Below are positions 1-7,727 of a DNA stretch of 35,030 nucleotides, piece by piece. The notes under the pieces were generated by a model. The model had not been told where the DNA came from. It was given only the letters and a program-made list of their open reading frames with translations, and did not search any database. The position numbers and the translations under genes are program-made. This DNA is from an uncultured Dialister sp. (GTDB lineage: Bacteria; Bacillota; Negativicutes; Veillonellales; Dialisteraceae): assembly GCA_900314595.1 (NCBI GenBank), contig OMVW01000039.1, positions 1-35,030 on the forward strand, read 5' to 3'. The stretch's first letter is position 1. Every line of letters starts with the position of its first letter.

Positions 1-110
1 CTCCTCAATGCCGCATAAAACATCCCAGTATACTTTGGAATGCAATAATGCAGATTTCATCGGAGCTGCCAGGTTATTTAAGGGTGCGAAGTTTGAGCTA
101 ATAGGTAACA

Positions 111-330
111 GGTAATGGTTCATAAACCGTTATGCCGAAAGGAAACTGACTATCGGAAAACTGTACATTGGGGTTAATAGTTCATCGTCCGAGAAACTCT
201 ATACCGGAAGGAAACTGTTTATCTGGAAAACCATACATTGAGGTTAATGGATAATCGTCCGGGGAACTTTATACCGAAAGAAAACTGTTTGTCCGGAAGC
301 TGTACATTGGGGTTAATGAGTATTCGTGCC
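111..330. repeat. Tandem repeat array A, about 69-bp units
   Basis: Three degenerate units begin near 111, 172 and 242, with a partial fourth at 311. Each starts with GGTTAATG-like sequence, passes through GGAAACTG and ends in CTGTACATTGG. No convincing reading frame runs through the array. The last partial unit leads directly into a hairpin-iteron element, the same order as in array B near 1.7 kb, so the two together form a composite intergenic repeat. Function is unknown. I recognise nothing in bases 1-110. Confidence 0.85.
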
Positions 331-490
331 ATGATTGGATTGGCCCAATAAAAAAATAGCGCTGCATCAGCAGCGCCACCTCCCCGTACCCCGAACCCCG
401 AACCCCGAAATCTCGCTATTGACAAGACCGGGGCGTGCCGGGATGAGGCTGACTCCCGAAAACCGTATGAGACTCAAAACAAGGTAACTA
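331..490 (+). repeat. Hairpin-iteron half-element (7-bp iterons)
   Basis: A palindrome at 359-376 (GCGCTGCATCAGCAGCGC) is followed by CACC and three or four CCCCGAA repeats of 7 bp. A tail of about 65 bp containing TATGAGACTC follows, and that tail recurs after the half-elements near 1.8 and 2.1 kb. Upstream, a GGCCCAATAAAAA stretch resembles the inner flank of the other copies. It lies downstream of the YcsI-like gene on the opposite strand. Confidence 0.8.
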
Positions 491-509
491 CAAAGTGACT
501 CTGATAAAT

Positions 510-1298
510 TCACATAATCGCCAGCGACGAATTCGGGATATCGGTGATAAACATATGGCCCGGTGCATGGGTGATCATGATATCCGGTTTGACAGTCATG
601 GCTACCGCCTGAGGTGTCACGCCGCAGGCCCAGAAGACCGGCACTTCCCCTTCCCGGATTTCAGAAGGTTCGCCGAAGTCCGGTTTATCGATATCTTTGA
701 TGCCGATTCCTGCCGGATCCCCGAAATAAATCGGTGCCCCATGAACGTAGGGCATGCGGGTGGTAATCTGCACAGCCCTGATAGCATCGGCCGGTTTCAT
801 AGGCCGCATGGAAACAACCATAGGTCCGTGGAAGACACCCGCCGGAACGCACTGGATGTTCGTGATGTACATGGGCACATTGTGACAGTCCGTGATATGC
901 CGCACGTCCAGACCATCTTCAATCATAGGACTTTCAAAGGAGAAAGAGCAGCCCAGGAGGAAGGCCACGAAATCATCCTGCCAGTAATGTTCCAGATTGA
1001 TGACTTCATCCACCAGTTCCCCTTTTTTATAGACACGATACTTCGGGATATCGTAGCGAAGATCTGCCCCCGGCGCTGCGATGACCGGTACAGGACTCCC
1101 TGCTTCCGTCACATCAAGGACCGGGCAGGGCTTTTTATTTCTCTGTGTAAAAAGCAGGAAATCAAAAGCCAGGCTCTTTGGCAGGATGGCCATATTCGCC
1201 TGCGCATACCCGTCACACATGCCGCTCGTCTGGCGGACCAGCTCCCCGGTGCGGAAAAGCGCACGAGCCTCCGCCGGTTTCATTTTACTGTAATCCAT
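510..1298 (-). CDS. YcsI-like (DUF1445) putative hydro-lyase
   Basis: This 262-aa protein matches my memory of the DUF1445/YcsI family, annotated as putative hydro-lyases and related to D-glutamate cyclase. The N-terminal pattern with PAEARALFRTG and TSGMCDGYAQAN is characteristic, as is the C-terminal VFWACGVTPQ followed by THAPGHMFITD. No signal peptide or membrane segment is visible, so it is probably cytoplasmic. I chose the ATG at 1298 because GAGGAGGGG sits at proper spacing before it; an upstream in-frame start at 1319 would lie in the terminator hairpin. The gene stands alone, divergent from the antiporter across 1 kb of repeats. The substrate cannot be deduced. Confidence 0.85.
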   Translation of the reverse strand: MDYSKMKPAEARALFRTGELVRQTSGMCDGYAQANMAILPKSLAFDFLLFTQRNKKPCPVLDVTEAGSPVPVIAAPGADLRYDIPKYRVYKKGELVDEVINLEHYWQDDFVAFLLGCSFSFESPMIEDGLDVRHITDCHNVPMYITNIQCVPAGVFHGPMVVSMRPMKPADAIRAVQITTRMPYVHGAPIYFGDPAGIGIKDIDKPDFGEPSEIREGEVPVFWACGVTPQAVAMTVKPDIMITHAPGHMFITDIPNSSLAIM

Positions 1299-1316
1299 AA
1301 GTAACCCCTCCTCACA

Positions 1317-1348
1317 CAAAAAGGCGGCCCGGAACGGGACCGCCTTTA
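1317..1348 (-). terminator. Terminator-like hairpin in the leader of the YcsI-like gene
   Basis: On the minus strand an AAAGGCGG...CCGCCTTT stem with an inner CCCG/CGGG is followed by five T residues. It ends about 19 nt before the start codon and just ahead of the ribosome site. No minus-strand gene lies directly upstream, so it looks like a leader attenuator rather than the end of another transcript. Confidence 0.65.
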
Positions 1349-1366
1349 GTCATTTATGCTACTCTT

Positions 1367-1395
1367 AATATAAACCTTTGGTAACGATAAGTAAA
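1367..1395 (-). promoter_or_regulatory. Predicted promoter of the YcsI-like gene
   Basis: On the minus strand TTTACT and TATATT are separated by exactly 17 bp. The predicted start near 1360 gives a leader of about 62 nt that is largely occupied by the terminator-like hairpin. Confidence 0.5.
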
Positions 1396-1445
1396 GGAAA
1401 TTATTTTGAAATTTAGAAATAAACTGAAATACACTTTGTAATAAC

Positions 1446-1745
1446 GGGTAATGGGTAATTGTCTGTACTATTATTCCGAAAGAAAACTGTATGTCTGGAA
1501 ACTGTACATTGGGGTTAATGGGTAATGGGTAATCGTTCGTGAACTGTTCTACTGAAAAGGAACTGTCTATCCGAAAGCCGTTCATTGGGGTTAATGGTTA
1601 ATTGTCCGTGAACTATTATTTCAAAAGGAAACTATCCATCCGATTACTGTACATCGAGGTTAATGGGTAATTGTCCGCTAAACTTTTATTTGGAGGAAAC
1701 TGTCCCCCTGAAAGCTGTTCATTGGGGTTAATGGTTCTTCGTGCC
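1446..1745. repeat. Tandem repeat array B, about 69-bp units
   Basis: Four units begin near 1446, 1513, 1589 and 1658, with a partial fifth at 1726. They show the same GGTTAATG...GGAAACTG...TGTACATTGG pattern as array A, and the second unit carries a small internal GGGTAAT duplication. The array runs into the half-element at 1774. No coding function is apparent. Confidence 0.85.
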
Positions 1746-2010
1746 ATTTGAGGATTGGCCCCATATATATTCTGCGGCCGTCAGGCCGCCACCTTCACGA
1801 ACCACGAATCACGAATCACGAAATCTCGATAGCGACAATATCGGGGCTCGCCGCGGTAAGGCTGACTCACGAATACCGTATGAGACTCGATTCACAGTAA
1901 CTGCCAGAAGCCTCAATGAAAAATCCCATACATACTCGTGCCGCGGGAGCGGCACACCTTCCCGACAGCCCCGATATCCCCGAGATTCCCGATCATTCCC
2001 GATTCAAAAG
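1746..2010 (+). repeat. Two consecutive hairpin-iteron half-elements
   Basis: The first has the palindrome GCGGCCGTCAGGCCGC at 1774-1789, then CACC and a (CACGAAT)n array of 7-bp period to about 1822, and the TATGAGACTC tail. The second has GTGCCG...CGGCAC at 1938-1955, then CACCTTCCCGA and 9-bp iterons of CCCGA type, ending in CCCGATTCAAAAG at about 2010. Adjacent copies with different periods argue that the iterons are not simply one tract decaying. Confidence 0.8.
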
Positions 2011-2060
2011 TTCTTCATCCTTCAGTTTCTCATTTATGATTCAATTGAAATACTCCCCGC

Positions 2061-2226
2061 ACCATTTGAGGATTGGCCCCATATATACTGTGCGGCCGTC
2101 AGGCCGCCACCTTCACGAATCACGAATCACGAAATCTCGATAGCGACAATATCGGGGCTCGCCGCGGTAAGGCTGACTCACGAATACCGTATGAGACTCT
2201 ATCCACAGTAACTACCAGAAGTCTCA
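2061..2226 (+). repeat. Hairpin-iteron half-element, near duplicate of the copy at 1.75 kb
   Basis: The palindrome GCGGCCGTCAGGCCGC recurs at 2092-2107, followed by CACGAAT iterons and the same 65-bp tail. It matches the copy at 1746-1905 almost base for base but has one iteron fewer and no 69-bp array before it. That points to recent local duplication with change in iteron number. Confidence 0.8.
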
Positions 2227-2236
2227 AAAAAAATAT

Positions 2237-2288
2237 GGCCGCCACAAGAAAGAAACAGTTTTTCTTTGCGGCCGTGACAGACTATAAT
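2237..2288 (+). promoter_or_regulatory. Stem-loop and -10 box ahead of the antiporter gene
   Basis: GGCCGC...GCGGCC with an inner AAAGAAA/TTTCTTT pairing forms a long stem-loop at about 2238-2273. A perfect TATAAT lies at 2283-2288, 32 bp before the start codon. No good -35 box is visible at 17 bp, so promoter strength is uncertain. Confidence 0.4.
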
Positions 2289-2320
2289 AGGTACAACTTC
2301 GAAGGAAAGGAGGAAATCCC

Positions 2321-3598
2321 ATGGCCCTTGCCACTCTTGGTTTATTTATTGCAGGTCTCATCATCTGCCTGTCCCTGGGGCTGCCGCTCATTGCGGCCCT
2401 GTCTTTCGGCTACCTTCTTTTCTTCCTTTACTGCCTTCGTTACGGCTTTTCCGCAAAGAAAATCGCGACCCTCACGGCCGGAGGCATCTGGTCGGTACAC
2501 AAGGTGCTCATGGTTTTCTTCCTCATCGGCATGCTCACCGCCTCCTGGCGGGCGTCGGGCACCATCCCCTATATCGTCGCTGCGGCCGGTGGTTTTATGA
2601 AGCCGGAAATATTTCCTCTCGCCGCGTTCCTCCTGAATTCGGGACTATCCCTCCTCATCGGCACTTCTTTTGGAACCGTAGCCACCATGGGCGCCATCTG
2701 CATGTCCATAGGAAATATGATGGGCGTCAATCCCATGATTACGGGAGGAGCCATCCTGGGCGGATTGTACGTGGGCGACCGGTGCTCGCCTCTTTCCACC
2801 TCCGCTTTAGTCGTTGCTGCCATTACGAAAACGGAATTCTACGACAACCTTCGCCGCATGTTCCGGAGTGCCCTCCTGCCTTTTGGTATTTCCTGCCTTA
2901 TTTATATGGGACTGGGAATTTGGGCCGGTGCAGAAGGCGCCCCGGCGGATACGGCCGCCCTTTTTGAAAAGAGCTATGTTTTGACTCCCCTGCTTCTCCT
3001 CCCGGCAGCCGTAGTCATCATCATGCCTCTTCTGAAAATTGACGTGAAAATCACCATGAGTACAAGCCTGATTCTGGCACTCCTTCTGTGCGTTTTCGTT
3101 CAGCATATGGATATTTCCACCATTCCCGGTCTGCTCATTTCAGGCTACCGGGCAGGTGACCCCGCCCTTTCCCACATGATGAACGGAGGAGGCATGGTTT
3201 CCATGATCATGCCTGCCTTTACCGTCGGTATTTCCTGTTCCTATTCGGAAATCCTCCAGCAGACGGACCTCCTGAAGAAAGTGAAATCCCTTATTTCCGG
3301 ATTTCTCATGAAAGGAGGAAAACGCTTTACATTTATCGTGGTTGCCGCCGCTTCCGCCATGGTCACCTGCAACCAGACCCTGAGCTCCATCCTCACTCAG
3401 CAGCTCTGTGATGAAATCGTGACCGACAGGGAAGATATGATGATTGCCATTGAAAATACCACCATCGTCATGGCAGCCCTCATCCTTTGGTCCATCGCCT
3501 GCTCCGTCCCTCTCTCCACGCTCGAAGCCCCCACAGCCTCCATCCTCTTCGCCTGCTACCTCTACCTGCAGCCGCTCCTGGGGTGGAAGTTGAAATAA
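2321..3598 (+). CDS. NhaC-family Na+/H+ antiporter
   Basis: This 425-aa, highly hydrophobic inner-membrane protein has about eleven predicted membrane segments. The pattern LLIGTSFGTVATMGAI, then GGLYVGDRCSPLSTSALVVAA and later SAMVTCNQTLSSIL is typical of the NhaC branch of the ion transporter superfamily, which exchanges Na+ (or malate/lactate in some members) for protons. The GDRCSPLS motif is the strongest mark. It is somewhat shorter than the usual 450-480 residues. The start is supported by AAAGGAGGAAATCCC before the ATG. It appears monocistronic, with a terminator 63 bp downstream. The exchanged substrate cannot be assigned from sequence. Confidence 0.85.
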   Translation: MALATLGLFIAGLIICLSLGLPLIAALSFGYLLFFLYCLRYGFSAKKIATLTAGGIWSVHKVLMVFFLIGMLTASWRASGTIPYIVAAAGGFMKPEIFPLAAFLLNSGLSLLIGTSFGTVATMGAICMSIGNMMGVNPMITGGAILGGLYVGDRCSPLSTSALVVAAITKTEFYDNLRRMFRSALLPFGISCLIYMGLGIWAGAEGAPADTAALFEKSYVLTPLLLLPAAVVIIMPLLKIDVKITMSTSLILALLLCVFVQHMDISTIPGLLISGYRAGDPALSHMMNGGGMVSMIMPAFTVGISCSYSEILQQTDLLKKVKSLISGFLMKGGKRFTFIVVAAASAMVTCNQTLSSILTQQLCDEIVTDREDMMIAIENTTIVMAALILWSIACSVPLSTLEAPTASILFACYLYLQPLLGWKLK

Positions 3599-3660
3599 GC
3601 CGGGCACTTTCTTCCCAAATTCCTATTATCCCCTGTTTGAACTCGTATTCCGTGACAGAG

Positions 3661-3692
3661 GCCTGCACCTGAATCCGGCAGCAGGCTTTTTT
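3661..3692 (+). terminator. Terminator of the antiporter gene
   Basis: A GCCTGC...GCAGGC stem is followed by six T residues, in the right place to end the transcript of the antiporter gene. Confidence 0.75.
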
Positions 3693-3828
3693 GATTTTCC
3701 ATTTTATTTATTGAAGAGAAGCTTTCCCCGTGGTATGGTTAATATTATTAAACAGCCCTTCCTTTATATGGTGACTGCTAAGCACTTCATTTATCGTTTT
3801 GAAAAATCAATTGCAAAGGAGCAAAACT

Positions 3829-4218
3829 ATGATAGTCAAAGGCATGACCGGACAGATTGTAAGAAAAGTAACAGAAGAGGATACGGCGAAAGTCGTACGG
3901 AGCGGGTCCCTGCCCGTACTGGCTACGCCCGTCCTTTCGGCAGTCATGGAAGAAGCAGCCTGCAAAGCTCTGGCCTCCCACCTTTCAGGAAATGAAACAA
4001 CCGTGGGCGGTTCCATGAACCTCATCCACAAAGCACCCACCCTTCCCGGCCATACCATCACTGCCACTGCCACCGTTTCTGACGTGCAGGGAAAGAAAAT
4101 CACCTTCCAGATCGTGGCAGCCGATGAAAATGGAGATATCGGGGAAGCCATTCATGAAAGATTCCTGGTGAATGGTGTGAAATTTATGGAAAAGGCGGAA
4201 AAACGGGAGAAAAAATAA
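3829..4218 (+). CDS. Hotdog-fold acyl-CoA thioesterase (FlK-like)
   Basis: This 129-aa single-domain protein resembles the thioesterase family that includes fluoroacetyl-CoA thioesterase FlK. It has LATPVLSAVMEEAACKA near residues 30-46 (the catalytic-helix region with a Glu), then TVGGSMNLIHKAPTLPG and a GEAIHERFLVN ending. Such proteins hydrolyse short or unusual acyl-CoA thioesters in the cytoplasm, often as detoxification. The substrate here is unknown. I chose the ATG at 3829 because AAAGGAGCAAAACT precedes it; an in-frame extension of ten residues upstream has no ribosome site. It is followed by a half-element and a separate GNAT gene. Confidence 0.8.
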   Translation: MIVKGMTGQIVRKVTEEDTAKVVRSGSLPVLATPVLSAVMEEAACKALASHLSGNETTVGGSMNLIHKAPTLPGHTITATATVSDVQGKKITFQIVAADENGDIGEAIHERFLVNGVKFMEKAEKREKK

Positions 4219-4252
4219 TAGGCCCTATCGCTATTTCAAATTTGTAAATTGT

Positions 4253-4306
4253 GAACCGTGATCCGTGGTCCGTGTCGGTGGGCCGCCTCAAAGATAAAAG
4301 CGGCCC
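4253..4306 (-). repeat. Hairpin-iteron half-element (7-bp iterons)
   Basis: Iterons of CCGTGAT type with 7-bp period lead into a GGGCCGC...GCGGCCC hairpin at 4280-4306 and a TTATATA flank. It lies in the 109-bp gap between the thioesterase and GNAT genes and ends just before the GNAT ribosome site. Confidence 0.75.
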
Positions 4307-4327
4307 TTATATAAAGAGGATTTCACT

Positions 4328-4927
4328 ATGGAAATCGATAAACAAATTCACTTCCGCATCGCTTCCGAGAGTGATGCATCTTCCCTTCTTTCCATCTACG
4401 CTCCTTACGTGGAAAAGACGGCCATCACCTTTGAGTACGATGTGCCGTCAGTGGAAGAATTTCAAAGCCGCATCAGGAATACCCTTCTCCGCTATCCCTA
4501 TGTGGTGGCAGAGAAAGAGGGAAAAATCCTGGGCTACGCCTATGCCGGACCCTTTCACCCTCGGGCTGCCTATGAACATGCGGTGGAACTCTCCATGTAT
4601 CTTTCCGAAAAAAGCCGCCATCAGGGCATCGGAAAAATCCTTTTGAAGAAACTCATGGACATCCTTGCCCTGCAGCAGGCCTACAACTTTGACTCCTGCA
4701 TCGCTTATCTGGACCATGAAGATCCATACCTTCCCATGGACAGCTTCCATTTCCACGAAACCCTTCACTTCCGCCTCGTGGGACGCTTCGAAAAATGCGG
4801 CTGGAAATTTGACCGCTGGTACGACATGATCTGGATGGAAAAATGCCTCCCCCACCCCGAAAAACCGGAGCCTTTCCTTCCATTTCCAAAAATCCGGGAT
4901 AAAGCAGAAAAAATATTGAATCAATAA
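4328..4927 (+). CDS. GNAT N-acetyltransferase, phosphinothricin-acetyltransferase-like
   Basis: This 199-aa protein has the order of a Pat/MddA-type GNAT enzyme: an N-terminal RIASESDASSLLSIYAPYVEKTAITFEY stretch split over residues 10-37, GYAYAGPFHPRAAYEHAVE near 72-90, and the acetyl-CoA loop RHQGIGKILLKKL near 99-111. Family members acetylate small amines such as phosphinothricin or methionine derivatives; the substrate here is not known. The usual final segment is followed by about 30 additional basic, proline-rich residues. The start is supported by AAGAGGATTTCACT. Bases 4928-5190 hold no gene; I see only a palindrome-rich CCCCTGGTCAGGGG stretch near 5040. Confidence 0.85.
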   Translation: MEIDKQIHFRIASESDASSLLSIYAPYVEKTAITFEYDVPSVEEFQSRIRNTLLRYPYVVAEKEGKILGYAYAGPFHPRAAYEHAVELSMYLSEKSRHQGIGKILLKKLMDILALQQAYNFDSCIAYLDHEDPYLPMDSFHFHETLHFRLVGRFEKCGWKFDRWYDMIWMEKCLPHPEKPEPFLPFPKIRDKAEKILNQ

Positions 4928-5190
4928 GAAAACCGGCAAGTCTGCAAATCTCCCCTCCTGACCTGGGGCAGGTGGAATTTTCACGCGAATGTTTTTCATC
5001 AATCATCGAGACAAGGATACCCGTCAGCATGACTACCCCCCTCTGCCCCTGGTCAGGGGAAGTCCCGAACGAAGTCAGGACAAGGGGTCGTACTTCCTTT
5101 CTCAGCGCTATTGACTCATACCCGTAAAAACTCCCGCCCCATCGGTGCCGCTATCTCCATTTGCTACTTACCTCTTACCGCTTCTATTTC

Positions 5191-5465
5191 TAATGAAAAT
5201 ATAATAAAATAAAATTCTATTTTTGTACTATATAGTCAGAGCAGCGAGAAAGAGCTCTGGTGAAATTCCTCACAAACCTGAATGTACAGTATCGATCGAA
5301 ACGGGCGGAGGGATGAATCCAATTAATTTCCTCAAAGCTCATTGCGCGCAAGAAAAAATCAAAAACGAAAACCCCGGTCGAAAGACAGGAAATCCCGGAA
5401 TTACACAGTTCCCATACGACGTGACACTGGTCGGCCACCTCTGGTATACGGCAGCTCCGTCCCTG
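5191..5465. repeat. 275-bp dispersed repeat, copy 1
   Basis: This segment aligns end to end, without any gap, with 34718-34992 in the same orientation; I count about 11 substitutions by hand. It contains candidate RNA stems: CAGAGC...GCTCTG at about 5236-5259, GTGA...TCAC just after it, and a TTGCGCGCAA palindrome. The two substitutions in the GTGA/TCAC hairpin fall in its loop. A reverse-strand frame is open in both copies but lacks a ribosome site and is probably not a gene. Perhaps a structured non-coding RNA or a mobile repeat. Confidence 0.85.
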
Positions 5466-5494
5466 TGTGTCATTTGTCAGTTTTATGGATAGAG

Positions 5495-6300
5495 TCAATT
5501 TCGATTTTCGGATGGCGGATTTGGGATTGCGGATTGCGGGAAGGTGGCGCTGCTAAGGCAGCGCCAATTTTTTATTGGGGCTTTGCACAGGCGGGTTGAA
5601 AGACCAAATGTCTCATCCCCTGCAAATCGAAGTCGTCCCGCGTCCCCTGCGTGGGAAGCTCCCGAACGAAGTGAGGGTGAAGGGGGCGGTCTTTCCCGCA
5701 TGTCGAAACTGGCTCAGAAGATTTCATGCGTAACGTATTTTCCGGAGTCATAAAACGACATGCCCCAATAGATTCTTTTTCGAGATTTCGGGGTGCGGGA
5801 TGCGGGGTGCGGGAAGGTGGCGCTGCTGAGGCAGCGTCGATTTTTTATTGGGGCTTTGCACAGGCGAGTTGAAATCCCGTTCAGGTCGAAACGCTCCCTC
5901 CTCCCGAGTCCGGGGAGGTCCCGGAGCAAAGCGGAGGGGAAGGGGTTGTACGATCAGATCTACAGGAACTGGCTCAGAAGATTTCATGCGTAACGTATTT
6001 TCCTGAGTCATTTGTCAGATCATGCGGTTTGAGGCAGCTTCGGTATCCGGGATTAGCCTCAAAACGACATGCCCCGATAGATTCTTTTTCGAGATTTCGG
6101 GGCGGTCGGGATGATCGGGGTGATCGGGAAGGTGGCGCTGCTAAGGCAGCGCCGATTTTTTATGGGAATTTTGCACAGGCGGGTTGAAAGACCAAATGTC
6201 TCATCCCCTGCAAGTCGAAGTTATCCCGCGTCCCCACGAGGGGAAGCTCCCGCGAAGCAGGTGTTGCGGGGCGGTCTTTCCTGCTTGCCGAAAGTGACTC
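5495..6300 (-). repeat. Three tandem hairpin-iteron units with conserved flanks and variable iterons
   Basis: Units of roughly 230-310 bp start near 5495, 5766 and 6075. Each has iterons, GGGAAGGTG, a GGCGCTGCTAAGGCAGCGCC-type hairpin (5546-5565, 5819-5838, 6134-6153), an ATTGGGGCTTTGCACAGGCG-like flank and a CCCCTCC-rich palindromic segment. The first two also share ATTTCATGCGTAACG. Flanks are nearly identical, but iterons differ: GGATTGC (7 bp), GGGGTGC/GGGATGC (7 bp) and ATCGGGGTG (9 bp). I see no gene in this stretch. Confidence 0.85.
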
Positions 6301-6322
6301 TTTCCATTCTTGCGCAGGGAAT

Positions 6323-6368
6323 AAAAAAGACTATGTGTCATATGTTATGACCACATAGTCTCTTTTTT
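6323..6368 (-). terminator. Bidirectional terminator of the radical SAM gene
   Basis: A near-perfect AGACTATGTG...CACATAGTCT stem is flanked by an A run on one side and a T run on the other. It lies directly after the stop codon of the minus-strand gene and can work on both strands. Confidence 0.85.
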
Positions 6369-6369
6369 A

Positions 6370-7281
6370 TTATTCCTTCGCCGCTTCCAGTACCCCTGTC
6401 CCGTCGAAGGCGGGGATGAAGTTTGCATTGGACGATGCTTTCTGCTGCACGTAGCCGTCTTCGATGGCGAGGGCCTCCATGTAGCTTTCACATTCCTCGT
6501 ATTCTTCGTCCGTAATGGGCCGGTTGATTTCAGGAAATTCCGAAGCCCTGCCCCAGGGGGTGTACTGGCGCATGAGGCTGAAGAGCACGTCGCCGGGCTC
6601 GAAAGTTTCCGCTACGTATTCCAGCACCCGTTTCGTATTTTCTACCTGTCCCGGAAGGATCAGGTGGCGGATGAGGACCCCCTTCTGCAGGATTCCGTCC
6701 GAATCCAGCTGATAGGGCCCCGTCTGGCGGAACATCTGCTCAATGGCCGCCGTGGCCACTTCGAAATAGTCCGGCGCATTGCTGTAGCGGGCCGCCGCTT
6801 TGGCATCCGCATATTTCAGGTCCGGCAGCCAGCACTGGACCTTCTTTCGCAGAAAAGCTACGGTGTGCACGCTTTCATAGCCTCCGCAGTTATAGACCAC
6901 CGGCACCGGCAGCGGTTCACGGAGGCTCTGGAAAATAGCGTGGGTGTACTGGGTGGGCGTGACGAGATCGATATTGTGGGCCCCTTGGGCTATGAGTTCG
7001 AAATAGATTTCCCGGAGTCTTTCTACCGATACTTCGATGCCCTTTCTCATTTCCGATATTTCATAATTCTGGCAGTACACACAGGAGAGGTTGCAGCCCG
7101 CAAAGAAGACCGTCCCGGCTCCCCGCGTTCCCGCGATGCAGGGCTCCTCCCAGTGATGAAGCGCGGCCCGCGAAATGACCGGCAGCATCCCGCACCGGCA
7201 GTACCCCAGCTTTCCCTCATCCTTTATGGAAATCTTCCGCTCCACCTTGCACTTCCTGGGGCAGATGTTGCATATAGACAT
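6370..7281 (-). CDS. PflX-like radical SAM protein
   Basis: This 303-aa protein carries the radical SAM motif CxxxCxxC as Cys63, Cys67 and Cys70 (GCNLSCVYC). An N-terminal CxxCxxxC (residues 4-11) and a CRC pair near residue 28 suggest further metal binding. The arrangement, with GTVFFAGCNLSC and YCQNYEIS, matches COG1313/PflX, homologues of pyruvate formate-lyase activating enzyme whose true partner is usually unknown. No glycyl radical enzyme lies nearby. The start has GAGAGGAAAGTTATT before the ATG. It is a single gene bounded by repeats on both sides. Confidence 0.85.
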   Translation of the reverse strand: MSICNICPRKCKVERKISIKDEGKLGYCRCGMLPVISRAALHHWEEPCIAGTRGAGTVFFAGCNLSCVYCQNYEISEMRKGIEVSVERLREIYFELIAQGAHNIDLVTPTQYTHAIFQSLREPLPVPVVYNCGGYESVHTVAFLRKKVQCWLPDLKYADAKAAARYSNAPDYFEVATAAIEQMFRQTGPYQLDSDGILQKGVLIRHLILPGQVENTKRVLEYVAETFEPGDVLFSLMRQYTPWGRASEFPEINRPITDEEYEECESYMEALAIEDGYVQQKASSNANFIPAFDGTGVLEAAKE

Positions 7282-7312
7282 AATAACTTTCCTCTCAATA
7301 AAATCATAACCA

Positions 7313-7549
7313 CTTTTGAATCGGGAATGTCGGGGCTGACGGGAATCATTTCGGGACTATCGGAAAGGATATGGTTTCCTGCGGAAACCAATTTTATATA
7401 GTGTGCTCCGCACACGGTCTTCGACTCTCAAGGAAACGGAATTAGCCGTGTCTGTGCACATCCCCCTTATAAACTCGCGCCGCCGATGCGGCGCCACCTT
7501 CCCGATCACCCCGATACGCCCGATATTCCCGAGACCCCCGATTCAAAAG
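7313..7549. mobile_element. Paired hairpin-iteron element, no cargo (9-bp iterons)
   Basis: The outer ends are perfect inverted repeats, CTTTTGAATCGGG and CCCGATTCAAAAG. Inside the left end lie 9-bp iterons of TCGGGACTA type, then a GGTTTCCTGCGGAAACC hairpin and a GTGTGCTCCGCACAC hairpin at 7401-7415. The right half has a GCGCCGCCGATGCGGCGC palindrome followed by CACCTTCCCGA and 9-bp iterons of CCCGA type. It has no reading frame of note. Size and structure resemble a MITE or a recombination cassette. Confidence 0.7.
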
Positions 7550-7644
7550 TTTCTACACCCTATAGTTTCATTTCCATGCTCCATAGTACCATTCCTATTA
7601 TAATTACTACTTATTCTACCACACAAATCCTCTATAAAAATTCA

Positions 7645-7673
7645 TTGATTCAACGAAATAAAAATCATATAAT
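7645..7673 (+). promoter_or_regulatory. Predicted promoter of the purine permease gene
   Basis: TTGATT and TATAAT are separated by 17 bp. The predicted start near 7680 leaves a leader of about 48 nt, too short for a purine riboswitch, and no such aptamer sequence is visible. Confidence 0.7.
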
Positions 7674-7727
7674 GATAATATAATTCATTTTATTTCTACA
7701 CGGTAGAAAAGAGAGAGGAAGGGTATT

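Noticed and set aside
495..1304. Long plus-strand open frame opposite the YcsI-like gene
   Set aside because: It mirrors the real gene, lacks a ribosome site and has a His/Arg-rich composition typical of an antisense frame.
111..1745. CRISPR array
   Set aside because: The 69-bp units are degenerate throughout, with no short constant repeat alternating with unique spacers, and no cas genes are in the window.
5235..5465. The 275-bp repeat as a cobalamin riboswitch or T-box leader
   Set aside because: GGTGAAAT and TGGTATACGG fragments recall those families, but the conserved cores are not present in order and no suitable gene follows.
5217..5498. Minus-strand ORF in the 275-bp repeat, open in both copies
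   Set aside because: No ribosome site, different start regions in the two copies and no protein-like composition. Kept as a possibility only, since the gap-free alignment also fits a coding frame.
7560..7727. Purine riboswitch upstream of the permease
   Set aside because: The predicted leader is about 48 nt and no purine aptamer sequence is seen.
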